Shown here one piece after another: positions 8,669 to 19,025 of a stretch of DNA of 64,000 bases. The notes under the pieces were generated by a model. The model saw only the letters and a program-made list of their open reading frames with translations. It did no database searches and was not told the DNA's origin. A program made the position numbers and the translations under genes. How positions within the stretch are numbered: the first letter of the stretch is position 1; each line of letters opens with the position of its first letter. Source of the stretch: Oceanobacillus timonensis (lineage in GTDB: Bacteria > Bacillota > Bacilli > Bacillales > Amphibacillaceae); contig NZ_LT800497.1 of NCBI RefSeq assembly GCF_900166635.1, positions 124,001 to 188,000 on the forward strand, written 5' to 3'.

Positions 8669-10354
8669 GTGAAAAAGTCTAAATATTATCTCATTATTGT
8701 TTTGGCGTTGACGATGATGGTTATTTCGGCATGTGGGTCAGACAATAGCGATGAAGGAAGTTCAGAAAATTCAGATGGTGGAGAAGCAGCTCCTTCAGGC
8801 GAGCAGGTTTTTAATATGGTCGAAACGGGAGAAATTCCGACAGGAGACCCAACACTGGCAACAGATCAGAATAGTTTTATTGTTTTTGGACAAACGATGG
8901 AAGGCCTTTATATTTTAGATGAAAATGATACCCCGGTTCCAGCAATTGCAGATGGGGATCCGGAAATAAGTGAAGATGGCCTTGAATATACTTTTACATT
9001 ACGTGAAGATGCAAAATGGTCGAACGGAGACCCAGTAACAGCGAATGATTTTGTTTATTCCTGGCAAAGAGCAGTAGATCCGGATACAGCTTCCGAGTAT
9101 GCCTATATGTTCTCTGATGTTGTAGAAAACGCAACAGATATTATGAATGGCGATGCCGATGTAGAAGATTTAGGAGTGGAAGCTGCTGATGATTATACAT
9201 TAGAAGTAACGCTTGAACAGCCGGTGGAATATTTAGATTCCTTATTGGCATTTGGTACGTACCTGCCTTTAAACGAAGATTTTGTGGAAGAAAAAGGCGA
9301 CAGCTTTGGAACGAATAGTGACAATATGCTTGCTAATGGACCATTTGAGCTGACAGAGTGGGATGGTTCCGGCTTAACTTGGAAGTATGTTAAAAATGAT
9401 GAGTACTATGATGTAGATAATGTAGCTCTTGATGAGGTAAATGTACAAGCTGTAAAGGATCCAGGTACAGCAGTGAACTTATTTACTACGGATGAAGCAG
9501 ATCGTACAGCTGCATTAAGCGCTGAGTATGCGAAACAATATGCAAATGATGAAAATGCATCTACTTTTGAAGAAGGAAGTTCCTGGTATCTTAAATTCAA
9601 CCAAGAACGGGACGGAGAAGAAACGCCTCTAACGAATGAAAATATCCGTAAAGCAATTGCAATGGCTTTTGATAAAGAAGCATTTACGGAGCAAGTATTA
9701 TCCAATGGTTCTGTTCCTACTGATGGTTTTGTACCACGTGGTTTAGCGGAAAACCCAGAAACGGGAGAAGATTTCCGTGATGAGAGTGGTGACTTAATCG
9801 GATATGACTTAGAACAAGCGCAAGAATACTGGAATAAAGGACTTGAAGAGTTAGGCGAAGATGAACTCTCACTCGAGTTATTAAGTGATGATACGGAAAA
9901 TGCGAAGACAACTGCGGAATATTTTAAATCTCAATTAGAATCAAATTTGGAAGGATTAACAGTCAGCTTATCCAATGTTCCATTTAAAAATCGTCTGGAT
10001 CGGACATCAGGTCAAGATTATGATATGGTAATGCATGGCTGGGGCCCAGATTACTTGGATCCTTTAACATTCTTGGATTTATTTGTTACAGATGGAGGTA
10101 ATAACGAAACTGGCTATTCCAATGAAGAATATGACCAATTGATTGAAGATGCCAAAGTAACGTATGCAAACGATCCAGAAAAACGTTGGGAAGCAATGCT
10201 GGAAGCTGAAAAACTCCTTGTACAAGAGGATACACTTATCGCACCAATTTATCAGCGCGGTAGATTAACACTTATCAAGCCAAAAGTGAATGGCCTGGAA
10301 GAACATTTATTTGGCCCGGATTATTCACTGAAAAATGTAACTATCGAAAATTAA
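8669..10354 (+). CDS. oppA: Oligopeptide ABC transporter substrate-binding lipoprotein
   Basis: A solute-binding protein of SBP family 5 that captures peptides outside the membrane for OppBCDF. The signal peptide (MKKSKYYLIIVLALTMMVI) ends in lipobox SACG, so the mature protein is lipid-anchored through Cys. An acidic Ser/Gly-rich linker follows, typical of halotolerant Bacillaceae. Motifs of the family include DPTLATD near the N-terminus and LREDAKWSNGDPVTANDFVYSW. GTG 8669 is chosen because AAAGGGG is 11 bases upstream; an earlier in-frame GTG at 8657 overlaps that site. A hairpin separates it from oppB, so its mRNA may be more abundant. Confidence 0.93.
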   Translation: MKKSKYYLIIVLALTMMVISACGSDNSDEGSSENSDGGEAAPSGEQVFNMVETGEIPTGDPTLATDQNSFIVFGQTMEGLYILDENDTPVPAIADGDPEISEDGLEYTFTLREDAKWSNGDPVTANDFVYSWQRAVDPDTASEYAYMFSDVVENATDIMNGDADVEDLGVEAADDYTLEVTLEQPVEYLDSLLAFGTYLPLNEDFVEEKGDSFGTNSDNMLANGPFELTEWDGSGLTWKYVKNDEYYDVDNVALDEVNVQAVKDPGTAVNLFTTDEADRTAALSAEYAKQYANDENASTFEEGSSWYLKFNQERDGEETPLTNENIRKAIAMAFDKEAFTEQVLSNGSVPTDGFVPRGLAENPETGEDFRDESGDLIGYDLEQAQEYWNKGLEELGEDELSLELLSDDTENAKTTAEYFKSQLESNLEGLTVSLSNVPFKNRLDRTSGQDYDMVMHGWGPDYLDPLTFLDLFVTDGGNNETGYSNEEYDQLIEDAKVTYANDPEKRWEAMLEAEKLLVQEDTLIAPIYQRGRLTLIKPKVNGLEEHLFGPDYSLKNVTIEN

Positions 10355-10394
10355 TCTTTTGTTGAAGAATCAATAAATGAAAAGTTAGCAGAAG

Positions 10395-10431
10395 AAAAGA
10401 GAGACTTTCAAAGTAAAGTACTCTCTTTTCC
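10395..10431 (+). terminator. Stem-loop between oppA and oppB
   Basis: GAAAAGAGAG and CTCTCTTTTC form a perfect 10-bp stem. The T-run is poor, so it is more likely an attenuator or an mRNA-stabilising 3' hairpin for oppA than a full stop. Confidence 0.5.
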
Positions 10432-10488
10432 TCATTATTAGCTGTTTTTTAGAATATTTTTATTTATTTGCATTTAGGAGGATACAAT

Positions 10489-11418
10489 ATGGCGAAGTAT
10501 ATTACCAAGCGTATTATTTACTTGATTATTACGCTGTTTATTATTGCTTCCGTAACATTTTTTCTGATGAAGTTTTTGCCGGGTACACCATTTTCTAATG
10601 AAGAAAGACTATCCATGGAACAGCGGGAAATACTAAACGCGAAATATGGATTAGATCAGCCGATTCCGGTTCAATATATGAACTATATGCTGAATATTGC
10701 TAAAGGTGACTTGGGCGTGTCGTTTCAGTTTGATAATCAGCCGGTACTTGATTTATTGACAAACCGGATTGGCCCATCATTACAGCTGGGCATACAGGCC
10801 ATGGTTATAGGTACTCTTGCAGGGATTATTCTCGGTGTACTTGCTTCCATGTTTCAAAATACGTGGATTGATTACGGAAGTACATTCATTGCAATACTGG
10901 GTAAATCGATTCCATCTTTTGTACTGGCCGCGGTCATGCAATATTATATCGGGGTGAAGCTTGGCTGGCTGCCGGTTGCCTCATGGAATGGATTTGCATC
11001 TTCCATTATGCCGACCATTGCGCTGGCTATATTCCCTGTTGCCACGGCAGCTCGTTTTATGAGAACGGAATTAATTGAGGTATTTGGTTCCGATTATATT
11101 ACTCTGGCCAAAGCAAAAGGAAACTCACGAATGGAAGTAGCGTTTAAGCATGCTATTCGGAATGGATTAATTCCTATGATTACGGTTATGGGGCCGATGG
11201 CAGTGGGATTAATGACAGGTTCCATGGTTGTAGAGAATATATTTGCTGTTCCGGGAATCGGAGAGCAGTTTGTTAAGTCTATTCAGACAAATGATTTTCC
11301 TATTATTATGGGTACAACCTTATTCTTTGCCTTCTTACTGACCGTTATTATTTTAATTATCGATATCCTGTATGGAATTATTGATCCAAGGATACGTCTG
11401 ACAGGAGGCGATAAATAA
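10489..11418 (+). CDS. oppB: Oligopeptide ABC transporter permease OppB
   Basis: A 309-residue inner permease subunit with six predicted membrane segments. The N-terminal pattern MAKYITKRIIYLIITLFIIA and the long extracellular loop (LPGTPF to LGVSFQF) are typical of OppB/DppB. The EAA loop that docks the ATPases is seen as TLAKAKGNSRMEVAFKHAIRNGL. ATG 10489 follows AGGAGG at a standard distance; an upstream in-frame TTG overlaps that site and is rejected. The stop overlaps the oppC start by one base (TAATG), so the two are coupled. Confidence 0.94.
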   Translation: MAKYITKRIIYLIITLFIIASVTFFLMKFLPGTPFSNEERLSMEQREILNAKYGLDQPIPVQYMNYMLNIAKGDLGVSFQFDNQPVLDLLTNRIGPSLQLGIQAMVIGTLAGIILGVLASMFQNTWIDYGSTFIAILGKSIPSFVLAAVMQYYIGVKLGWLPVASWNGFASSIMPTIALAIFPVATAARFMRTELIEVFGSDYITLAKAKGNSRMEVAFKHAIRNGLIPMITVMGPMAVGLMTGSMVVENIFAVPGIGEQFVKSIQTNDFPIIMGTTLFFAFLLTVIILIIDILYGIIDPRIRLTGGDK

Positions 11419-12437
11419 TGAATAGAAACATAGAAGAAATACCTAAAGAACGGTTTGAACCTGCTCCGCCGAATGAAGGAGAGATGGAAAAAATTGAGAA
11501 GCCCCAGCTTTCGTTTATGAAGGATGCCTGGCTTCGGGTTCGTAAAAATAAGGCCGCTATCGTCAGTATCTTCATTTTAGGATTTATTGTACTTATGGCT
11601 ATTATTGGACCTCATCTTTCTCCGCATGACGGTTATGCACAGGATGTAACCAAAAATAATCTGCCCCCGCGTGTTCCTGGATTAGAGCAAATCGGAATAT
11701 TTGATGGCGCGCAAACCGTCGGCGGTGTAGAAACAAATAAATATGAAGATATGAATATAGAAGAATACTATTGGTTTGGTACGGATAGTCTTGGACGAGA
11801 TTTGTTTACCAGAGTATGGTTAGGAACCAGAGTCTCGTTATATATTGCTGTTTTGGCTGCAGCAATTGACATGCTTATTGGCGTGATTTATGGCTTAGTT
11901 TCTGGATTTAAGGGCGGCAGAGTCGACAATGTCATGCAGCGTATTTTAGAAATTATGTCTGGTATTCCTAACTTGATTGTAGTTATTTTAATGCTTCTCA
12001 TCTTTGAACCTGGTATTATGTCCATCACACTGGCGATGGTTATAACTGGATGGATTGGGATGGCAAGGGTTGTCCGTGGACAAGTCCTCAAACTAAAGGA
12101 TCAGGAATATATTCTTGCCTCGCGGACACTTGGAGCAAATAATAACCGTTTGTTATTCAAGCATTTGCTTCCGAACTTATCGGGTGTCATTATCATCAAT
12201 ACAATGTTCACAATTCCTACTGCTATTTTCTTCGAAGCTTTCTTAAGCTTTATCGGAATTGGTTTGCAAGCACCAGCGGCATCCTTGGGTACACTGATTG
12301 AAGATGGTTATAAAACATTCCAATTTTTACCTCATTTAATGATCATCCCGTGTATTGTAATTTGTTTGATTTTAATTGTATGTAATTTAATTGGAGATGG
12401 GTTACGTGATGCATTTGACCCTAAAATGCGTGATTAA
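11418..12437 (+). CDS. oppC: Oligopeptide ABC transporter permease OppC
   Basis: A 339-residue permease partner of OppB. It has a cytoplasmic N-terminal tail (about 1-40, PPNEGEMEKIEKPQLSF), the first membrane helix, an extended extracellular loop containing YWFGTDSLGRDLFTRVWLG, and four to five further helices. The EAA motif is ILASRTLGANNNRLLFKHLLPNL. These are diagnostic of OppC/DppC. It follows oppB directly and precedes the two ATPase genes. Confidence 0.94.
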   Translation: MNRNIEEIPKERFEPAPPNEGEMEKIEKPQLSFMKDAWLRVRKNKAAIVSIFILGFIVLMAIIGPHLSPHDGYAQDVTKNNLPPRVPGLEQIGIFDGAQTVGGVETNKYEDMNIEEYYWFGTDSLGRDLFTRVWLGTRVSLYIAVLAAAIDMLIGVIYGLVSGFKGGRVDNVMQRILEIMSGIPNLIVVILMLLIFEPGIMSITLAMVITGWIGMARVVRGQVLKLKDQEYILASRTLGANNNRLLFKHLLPNLSGVIIINTMFTIPTAIFFEAFLSFIGIGLQAPAASLGTLIEDGYKTFQFLPHLMIIPCIVICLILIVCNLIGDGLRDAFDPKMRD

Positions 12438-12454
12438 AGGTGAGGTGAAACGAC

Positions 12455-13513
12455 ATGAAAAAAATACTGGAAGTGAAAGACCTTCATATATCATTCCATA
12501 CATTTGCAGGTGAAGTACAAGCCATCCGGGGCGTCGATTTTGATTTATACGAAGGAGAGACGCTTGCGATTGTCGGGGAATCCGGATCAGGAAAATCGGT
12601 AACAACCAAATCCATTATGCGGCTATTGCCGGAAGGGAACTCTGAAATTAAATCTGGAAGTATTCTTTTTGGCGGTGAAGACCTTGCTAAAACCTCAGAT
12701 AAGAGGATGCAGAAAATTCGCGGAAAAGATATTTCGATGATTTTCCAGGACCCAATGACGTCATTGAATCCGACTATGACTATCGGTAACCAGATTATGG
12801 AACCCTTGCTAAAACACCGGAAATTTAGTAAAAGTGAAGCGAAAAAACGGACGATTGAACTGCTGGACTTAGTAGGTATTACTAAACCAGAGCAACGTCT
12901 GAAACAATATCCGCATCAATTCTCAGGCGGAATGAGACAGCGTGTGGTCATTGCTATTGCCCTTGCCTGTGCTCCCAAAGTATTGATTGCTGATGAGCCG
13001 ACAACGGCATTAGATGTTACCATTCAAGGACAAATATTAGACTTGATGAAAAAACTGCAGAAAAAAATTGAAACATCGATTGTGTTTATTACGCATGATC
13101 TGGGGGTAGTTGCCAATGTTGCTGATCGTGTGGCGGTCATGTATGGTGGAAAAATTGTTGAAATTGGCACCGTGGATGAAATATTTTATAATCCCCAGCA
13201 TCCATATACATGGGGACTTATCAGTTCCATGCCGAACTTAGATACGGATGAAGAGGAGCTGTACGTTATTCCGGGTACACCGCCTGATTTATTGAATCCT
13301 CCGCAGGGAGATGCGTTTGCTCCAAGAAACCCGTATGCTATGAAAATAGATACAGAAGAGCAGCCGCCGATGTTTAAGGTTTCTGATACCCATTATGCCG
13401 CTACTTGGTTATTGCATCCAAGTGCGCCTAAAGTAGAACCGCCTTTGGCAGTAAAAGAAAGAATGGCTATTTTCGAAAAGAAACAAGCCGCTTCTGTAAA
13501 GGGAGGAAAGTAA
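12455..13513 (+). CDS. oppD: Oligopeptide ABC transporter ATPase OppD
   Basis: A 352-residue ATP-binding subunit. Walker A is GESGSGKS, the Q-loop [11 protein letters not shown], the signature [12 protein letters not shown], Walker [13 protein letters not shown] and the H-loop ITHD. The C-terminal oligopeptide/dipeptide extension ([26 protein letters not shown]) is present. In place of the usual Fe-S cysteine cluster seen in some OppD proteins, this tail lacks the CxxxxPxC spacing. It is expressed with oppBC and followed after one base by oppF. Confidence 0.94.
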   Translation: MKKILEVKDLHISFHTFAGEVQAIRGVDFDLYEGETLAIVGESGSGKSVTTKSIMRLLPEGNSEIKSGSILFGGEDLAKTSDKRMQKIRGKDISMIFQDPMTSLNPTMTIGNQIMEPLLKHRKFSKSEAKKRTIELLDLVGITKPEQRLKQYPHQFSGGMRQRVVIAIALACAPKVLIADEPTTALDVTIQGQILDLMKKLQKKIETSIVFITHDLGVVANVADRVAVMYGGKIVEIGTVDEIFYNPQHPYTWGLISSMPNLDTDEEELYVIPGTPPDLLNPPQGDAFAPRNPYAMKIDTEEQPPMFKVSDTHYAATWLLHPSAPKVEPPLAVKERMAIFEKKQAASVKGGK

Positions 13514-13514
13514 C

Positions 13515-14456
13515 ATGGCGGAAAAACTGTTAGAAGTAAAAAATCTGAAGCAGTACTTTCATATTGGAAAGCCAAAAGAAGTACGTGCTGTTGATGATAT
13601 CAGTTTTGATATCTATAAAGGGGAGACACTCGGGCTGGTTGGTGAATCTGGCTGTGGGAAATCAACGACAGGGAGATCCATGATCCGTCTGTATAATGCA
13701 ACAGGCGGAGAAGTACTCTATCAGGGTGACAATGTTCATGGAAAAAAATCCAAAGCACAGTTAAAAGAATTTAACAGAAAAATGCAGATGATTTTCCAGG
13801 ATCCTTATGCATCCCTGAACCCCCGTATGAAAGTAGCTGACTTGATTGCCGAGGGAATCGATATCCATGGACTTGCTAAAAATTCAAAAGAAAGAATGGA
13901 GAAAGTCCATAAATTGCTGGAAATTGTCGGGCTCAGCCGCGAGCATGCGACCCGTTTTCCACATGAGTTTTCAGGCGGTCAGAGACAAAGAATCGGAATC
14001 GCCCGGGCGCTGGCAGTAGATCCGGAATTCATTATTGCGGATGAACCTATATCTGCTTTGGATGTATCTATCCAGGCACAGGTGGTTAACTTGCTGAAAA
14101 AATTACAAAAAGAACGCGGTCTAACATACTTATTTATTGCCCATGATTTATCCATGGTGAAATATATCAGTGACCGTATTGGAGTGATGTATTTTGGAAA
14201 GTTAGTTGAACTCGCTCCTGCAGATGATTTGTATCGTAATCCAATGCACCCGTATACGCAATCTCTGCTATCAGCAATTCCACTTCCAGATCCGGATTAT
14301 GAACGGTCACGTACACGGCAATCCTATCATTCGGAAAATCATCAGTATGAAGACGGAGAAGATGTCCGTATGCGTGAAATTTCGCAGGGCCATTTTGTAC
14401 TTTGCTCTGAAAAAGAGTTTGAGCAATATCAAGTGGACTATAATCATAAAAAATAA
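13515..14456 (+). CDS. oppF: Oligopeptide ABC transporter ATPase OppF
   Basis: A 313-residue second ATPase of the importer. It begins [20 protein letters not shown] and shows Walker [10 protein letters not shown]-loop [14 protein letters not shown], signature [15 protein letters not shown], Walker [13 protein letters not shown] and H-loop IAHD. The C-terminus has [16 protein letters not shown]. It is last in the operon and is followed by a strong terminator. Confidence 0.95.
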   Translation: MAEKLLEVKNLKQYFHIGKPKEVRAVDDISFDIYKGETLGLVGESGCGKSTTGRSMIRLYNATGGEVLYQGDNVHGKKSKAQLKEFNRKMQMIFQDPYASLNPRMKVADLIAEGIDIHGLAKNSKERMEKVHKLLEIVGLSREHATRFPHEFSGGQRQRIGIARALAVDPEFIIADEPISALDVSIQAQVVNLLKKLQKERGLTYLFIAHDLSMVKYISDRIGVMYFGKLVELAPADDLYRNPMHPYTQSLLSAIPLPDPDYERSRTRQSYHSENHQYEDGEDVRMREISQGHFVLCSEKEFEQYQVDYNHKK

Positions 14457-14485
14457 GCAGAAAATACATTCTGATCTTATTAAAA

Positions 14486-14531
14486 TAAGCCGTATAGAAC
14501 CAGGTTTTTGCTGGTTTTATACGGCTTTTTT
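14486..14531 (+). terminator. Terminator after oppF
   Basis: A long stem, AAGCCGTATAGAACCAG against CTGGTTTTATACGGCTT, followed by six T. Confidence 0.85.
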
Positions 14532-14742
14532 ACATGTAACACACTATGTGTAAAACGTTAAGTCCGTGATAGACTTTGATGGAAGAAGGAGGTATATGTA
14601 TATCGAAAAGAATATTTTTTGTTTTAAAACAGGTAGGAAGTATCTCTGAAAATCTAGTATAATGAGAATAATTTAAAAAATAGGCAATGCAATTTTCTTG
14701 AACTCGTATTTTACAACGGGACATAAGAAAGAGGTGGAACGC

Positions 14743-15273
14743 GTGAATAAAAAATTTGTATGGAATCCTGCTAGATTCTTCTTTCATGATACAGGGACAG
14801 AAAAAATCGAAGCGCTGTCAAAGGAAGGGTGGAGAGTGGAAAAATTGCAGTTAGGCGGGCTTTTGTTCCAATTAACAGAAGATACACCAAAAGAAGTGCA
14901 GTATCAACTAGGATTCCAGCCTATACAAAATATTGATGAGGACACAGCCGAATGGAAAGAGGGTTGGAGACTAATTGATGCGCAAGATTATATGCAGGTT
15001 TTTGAAGGAACACCAGAAGCCGTCCCAATGAATATGGATCAGGAACAGCTGCTGGAGCAAATGGCGCATGAAGAGCGGTATTTGAGGAAATATACAATCA
15101 TCTCATGCTTTTTCTTCCTTCTTTTGTTGTTATTACATATGAATATTGGTTGGCCGCTGGTGCAGATGATTCTATTAGGGGGCATTATTATGTTATCTCT
15201 AACGTTTATCTTTATGCTTGCTTTGTACATGTTAAATAAGTATAGACAGTATAATTTAAAAAATATGTCATAA
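14743..15273 (+). CDS. DUF2812-like membrane protein
   Basis: A protein of 176 residues. The first about 115 residues are soluble and carry the pattern of DUF2812 proteins (EKIEALSKEGWRVEKL, then LFQLTEDTPKEVQYQLGFQ). Two membrane helices follow (about 120-140 and 143-165). Related genes are often paired with a PadR regulator, but none is adjacent. GTG 14743 is chosen since AAAGAGGTGG precedes it by the right distance; no such site stands before the ATG at 14698. Function unknown. Confidence 0.65.
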   Translation: MNKKFVWNPARFFFHDTGTEKIEALSKEGWRVEKLQLGGLLFQLTEDTPKEVQYQLGFQPIQNIDEDTAEWKEGWRLIDAQDYMQVFEGTPEAVPMNMDQEQLLEQMAHEERYLRKYTIISCFFFLLLLLLHMNIGWPLVQMILLGGIIMLSLTFIFMLALYMLNKYRQYNLKNMS

Positions 15274-15429
15274 CTTAGAAAGTGTTGCAATAGAACAGTA
15301 ATCTGTCAGAAACAAAATCGACCAATTTGTAATATAACAGAAGTATTATAAAGATTTCTGAAGAAAAAGGGAGAAAGACTCATTTTATTTTCCATAGACG
15401 CAAAAGTTTGCCTTATATTGTAGAAAAAT

Positions 15430-15460
15430 GAAGCTCAGAGCGGTTTGAGCTTCTTTCTTA
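15430..15460 (+). terminator. Terminator downstream of the DUF2812-like gene
   Basis: GAAGCTCA and TGAGCTTC form a perfect stem around a 7-8 base loop, followed by TTTCTTATTTT. It isolates the upstream gene from opuAA. Confidence 0.7.
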
Positions 15461-15642
15461 TTTTATATATAATGAACGTTGTGCTTGTTAATGGGCGGAT
15501 ACTTCAATAATAAGAATGATAATTAAATGAATCGATAGTTGGTTCATTTCTTTTATAGTTTCTTATAATTGAATCAAGAGTACCAAAGATTGTATTTTTT
15601 TAGATATTCTGTAAATCGCAAATAATAAAAAGAGGTGAGTAC

Positions 15643-16857
15643 ATGGCAGTGGTAGAAGCAAAAAACCTGTCTAAAATCTTTGGTAAACATATCAATCAAT
15701 CTATCGAGATGTTAGATCAAGGTAAAACCAAAGAAGAAATATTAAAACAAACAGGAAATACTGTCGGCGTCAACCGTGCCAGCTTCTCCGTGGAAGAAGG
15801 AGAAATATTTGTTATCATGGGGCTTTCAGGAAGCGGGAAGTCTACACTGGTACGGTTAATCAATCGTTTAATAGAACCCAGCGAAGGTTCTATTACCATT
15901 GAAGGAGAAGAATTATCGACACTGGATAAACAGGCATTAAGAAAAGTACGCCGTGAAAAGTTGGGAATGGTATTCCAGCAATTTGCACTTTTCCCGCATC
16001 GTACGATTTTACAAAATGCTGCGTTTGGATTAGAAATACAAGGTAAAGATAAATCAGAACGTGAAAAAAAGGCAGAGGAATCTTTGAACATGGTTGGTTT
16101 AGGAAACTATGTCCACCAGAAACCAGGTCAATTATCCGGCGGAATGCAGCAGCGTGTTGGTTTGGCTCGGGCTTTGGCAAATGACCCGAAAGTGCTGTTA
16201 ATGGATGAAGCTTTCTCTGCACTTGATCCGCTTATCCGTAAAGAAATGCAGGACGAGCTGGTTGATATACAGGATTCTATGAAAAAAACAATCATTTTTA
16301 TCACGCATGACCTGGATGAAGCACTTCGTATAGGAGACCGAATTGCGTTAATGAAGGATGGTTCTATCGTTCAGATCGGAACTCCGGAAGAAATTTTAAT
16401 GAACCCTGCGAATGACTACGTTGAGAAATTCGTAGAAGATGTCGATCGTACGAAGGTGCTTACAGCAGAACATATTATGAAAAAACCGGAAACGGTGGGC
16501 GTGGACAGAGGTCCAAAAGTCGCTTTAAGGCAAATGAAAGAATATGGTGTATCGACCATTTACGTCGTAGACAAAAGAAGAAAATTACTTGGTTATGTCA
16601 CAGCAGATCAGGCAGATGAAGCAAATAAAGATGGTAAAACAATAGAAGATGTAATGGTGACAGATTTACCAAGAATCAAGCCGGATACATTGCTGACAGA
16701 TTTATTTGAACCGATGGCTGAACAAAAAGCACCTCTCACCGTCGTGGACGATAATGATAGATTAATAGGTATTATCGTCAGAGGCTCTGTTATTGGCGCA
16801 CTTGCGGGCGATGATCAAGTGTTGAACGGAAATGGGGAGGTGAAGACAAATGGATAA
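15643..16857 (+). CDS. opuAA: Glycine betaine ABC transporter ATPase OpuAA
   Basis: A 404-residue ATPase of an osmoprotectant importer. The N-terminus has the family-specific insertion (SIEMLDQGKTKEEILKQTG) before Walker A GLSGSGKS. Signature LSGGMQQRVGLARAL and Walker B VLLMDEAFSALDPL follow. Two C-terminal CBS domains (about 270-395; VALRQMKEYGVSTIYVV, LTVVDDNDRLIGII) sense ionic strength or c-di-AMP in relatives. The link to GdpP in the same window is notable but only inferred. The stop overlaps opuAB by eight bases. Confidence 0.95.
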   Translation: MAVVEAKNLSKIFGKHINQSIEMLDQGKTKEEILKQTGNTVGVNRASFSVEEGEIFVIMGLSGSGKSTLVRLINRLIEPSEGSITIEGEELSTLDKQALRKVRREKLGMVFQQFALFPHRTILQNAAFGLEIQGKDKSEREKKAEESLNMVGLGNYVHQKPGQLSGGMQQRVGLARALANDPKVLLMDEAFSALDPLIRKEMQDELVDIQDSMKKTIIFITHDLDEALRIGDRIALMKDGSIVQIGTPEEILMNPANDYVEKFVEDVDRTKVLTAEHIMKKPETVGVDRGPKVALRQMKEYGVSTIYVVDKRRKLLGYVTADQADEANKDGKTIEDVMVTDLPRIKPDTLLTDLFEPMAEQKAPLTVVDDNDRLIGIIVRGSVIGALAGDDQVLNGNGEVKTNG

Positions 16858-17692
16858 AGAAGAAGGTGCACTATTCCCAAAACTACCTCTAGATGAATGG
16901 GTAGAGTCATTTGAAGATTTCTTGACGGCGTATCTATCCGCATTTTTTGATGTTATTTCTAATGTGATTGAATTTATTACTGAAAATTTTGTTTCAGTAT
17001 TGGAAATGATTCCAGCATTAGTACTAATTGTTATTGTTGCTTTATTGGCATGGTGGGTTAGTAGCTGGAAACTTGGGCTGTTTGCTTTAATCGGATTAGG
17101 AATCATTAATAATCTCGGTTATTGGCCGGAAACATTACAAACAGTAGCTCTTGTTATTGTTTCCGTACTTATCTCGATGATTATTGGTATTCCAATTGGT
17201 ATTTGGATGTCACAAAAGAAAACAGTCCAATCGATTATTACACCGATACTGGATTTTATGCAGACGATGCCGGCCTTTGTTTATTTGATTCCCGCGGTGG
17301 TTTTCTTCAGCCTCGGTATGGTACCGGGCGTAGTAGCAACGATTATTTTCGCGATGCCGCCGACTGTCAGAATGACCAATCTTGGTATTAGACAAGTAGA
17401 TGAGGAATTGGTGGAAGCATCCGATGCATTTGGTGCTACAACAGGCCAGCGGTTAGGAAAAGTACAAATACCGCTCGCTATGCCAACGATTATGGCTGGT
17501 ATTAACCAGACAATCATGCTTTCTCTATCGATGGTTGTTATTGCTTCCATGGTAGGGGCACCAGGACTTGGTACTGTTGTATACCAGGCTGTTACACAGG
17601 TTAATATTGGATCCGGGTTTGAAGGAGGTATATCGCTGGTTATCTTAGCGATGTTACTGGATCGCTTCACACATGGGTTTAATAAGAAATAG
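16850..17692 (+). CDS. opuAB: Glycine betaine ABC transporter permease OpuAB
   Basis: A 280-residue permease. An acidic amphipathic N-terminus (LPLDEWVESFEDFLTAYLSAFFDVI) precedes six membrane helices. The EAA-type loop is ELVEASDAFGATTGQRLGKVQIPLAMPTI, and the motif LDFMQTMPAFVYLIPAV is typical of OpuAB/ProW. It starts inside the end of opuAA, so expression is coupled, and it is followed by the lipoprotein gene after 68 bp. Confidence 0.95.
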   Translation: MDKEEGALFPKLPLDEWVESFEDFLTAYLSAFFDVISNVIEFITENFVSVLEMIPALVLIVIVALLAWWVSSWKLGLFALIGLGIINNLGYWPETLQTVALVIVSVLISMIIGIPIGIWMSQKKTVQSIITPILDFMQTMPAFVYLIPAVVFFSLGMVPGVVATIIFAMPPTVRMTNLGIRQVDEELVEASDAFGATTGQRLGKVQIPLAMPTIMAGINQTIMLSLSMVVIASMVGAPGLGTVVYQAVTQVNIGSGFEGGISLVILAMLLDRFTHGFNKK

Positions 17693-17760
17693 TTAGTTAG
17701 AGATTTTTAGTTATTAAAAATCTTTACTATATAATATTTTTAATAAGGGGGACATTCTTA

Positions 17761-18705
17761 ATGTTTAAGAACATTAAATCTATCGGTTTCATTGCATTGC
17801 TTGCACTAGTACTTTTATTAGCTGCATGCGGCGGTGGAGATGAAGAAGACGCAGGGTCTGATGATAATGGTGGAGGCGAAGAAGCTTCTGGAACAGAACT
17901 TGGTGAAACAGATCTTACCGTTCCATATGTTGCTTGGGCAGGCGCTATTGCTCGTACGCCTTTAGTTGAACAAGTACTGGAAGAAGTAGGATACAGTGTA
18001 GAATCATCACAAGTTGAAGCAGGTTCTATGTGGACAAGTGTTGCCAATGATGATGCGGCATTTATGACAGCTGCATGGCTTCCAGTGACACACCAATCTT
18101 ATTTGGATCAATATGAAGATGATATCGAAGAGCTTGGTAATTTCGTGGATCAAGCCCCTCTATCATTGACCGTTCCATCATATATGGATGTTGATTCCAT
18201 TGAGGACTTGAAAGATAATGAAGAGTTGGGTGAATCAGTAGACTGGACGATTACTGGTATTGATCCTGGTGCTGGTGTTATGCAGAATACAGAAACAGCA
18301 ATTGAAGAATATGAATTAGACAACTGGGAACTATCTTCAAGTTCTGAAGGTGCCATGCTGTCTGAATTACAGTCTGCCGTTGATAATGAGGAGCCAATCA
18401 TTATTCCAGGTTGGCAGCCACATACAATGTTTGCAACAATGGATCTAAAAATGCTTGATGATCCTCAAGAAATCTATGGCGGTGAAGGTGACCGTATCGC
18501 AGCTGTAGCACATGAAAGCTTCCAGGAAGATTCACCTGCAGCATATGAAGTAATGCAGCGTTTGCTGGAAGATTATGATCAGGACATGGAAAACGAACTG
18601 TTAGCTGCAATTGACGAAGGTGCAGAACCAGAAGAAGCAGCAAGTCAGTACCTTGAAGACAATCCAGATCTTCTGGAAAAATGGACAGAAGGCTTAGGTG
18701 AATAA
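17761..18705 (+). CDS. opuAC: Glycine betaine-binding lipoprotein OpuAC
   Basis: A 314-residue substrate-binding lipoprotein. The signal peptide ends in lipobox LAACGG and is followed by an acidic Gly/Asp/Glu-rich linker. The domain of OpuAC-type proteins follows, with LTVPYVAWAGAIARTPLVEQ, WLPVTHQSYL and IIPGWQPHTMF; the tryptophans in these motifs form the betaine cage in the family. The start follows a GGGG-type site. It ends the opuA operon, with a strong terminator behind it. Confidence 0.94.
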   Translation: MFKNIKSIGFIALLALVLLLAACGGGDEEDAGSDDNGGGEEASGTELGETDLTVPYVAWAGAIARTPLVEQVLEEVGYSVESSQVEAGSMWTSVANDDAAFMTAAWLPVTHQSYLDQYEDDIEELGNFVDQAPLSLTVPSYMDVDSIEDLKDNEELGESVDWTITGIDPGAGVMQNTETAIEEYELDNWELSSSSEGAMLSELQSAVDNEEPIIIPGWQPHTMFATMDLKMLDDPQEIYGGEGDRIAAVAHESFQEDSPAAYEVMQRLLEDYDQDMENELLAAIDEGAEPEEAASQYLEDNPDLLEKWTEGLGE

Positions 18706-18742
18706 TTGCCTTTAAGCAGATGGTGAAAATATGACCATTATA

Positions 18743-18794
18743 AAAACTTCCCTTTCAAGCAGACAAAGGTTTGCTGGAAGGGAAGTTTTTTTCA
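18743..18794 (+). terminator. Terminator after opuAC
   Basis: AAAACTTCCCTTTC and GAAGGGAAGTTTT flank a loop and inner AGCA/TGCT pairing, followed by a T-run. Confidence 0.85.
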
Positions 18795-18870
18795 TTCATT
18801 AAATACTGTCGTTTACTCCACTATCAATTATCAATAAAACCGGACATAAATCTTATTCTATTATATTTAC

Positions 18871-19025
18871 CGCAGTGTAACTGGTTGTAAGGCTCCCACT
18901 TCAAAAATTGAAAAAAATCGAAAATTCTAAGTGGGAGATCTAACAGCCAGTAACGGCCCGATTTGTTCAACTAACCTTCAGTGGGGGAGGAAAGAAAATC
19001 CCCACTGAAGGAAGTTTCACTTTAT
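18871..19025 (+). mobile_element. Mini-element resembling an IS200/IS605-type non-autonomous element
   Basis: About 155 bp without a gene. It starts CGCAGTGTAACTGG after TTTAC and ends GAAGTTTCACTTTAT. Inside are two strong hairpins: CTCCCACTT/AAGTGGGAG (18892-18935) and CTTCAGTGGGGGA/TCCCCACTGAAG (18976-19009). Its left and right ends recur at 28346-28484 and, decayed, near 32005. Terminal inverted repeats are absent. Structure and ends recall IS605-family right ends with the guide-like RNA of TnpB. It is inserted in an older inverted repeat: AAAACCGGACATAAA at 18836 and its complement at 19021. Confidence 0.55.

Noticed and set aside
14167..14553. Frames on both strands over the end of oppF and its terminator
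   Set aside because: They overlap a conserved coding region and a strong terminator, and have no recognisable domain.
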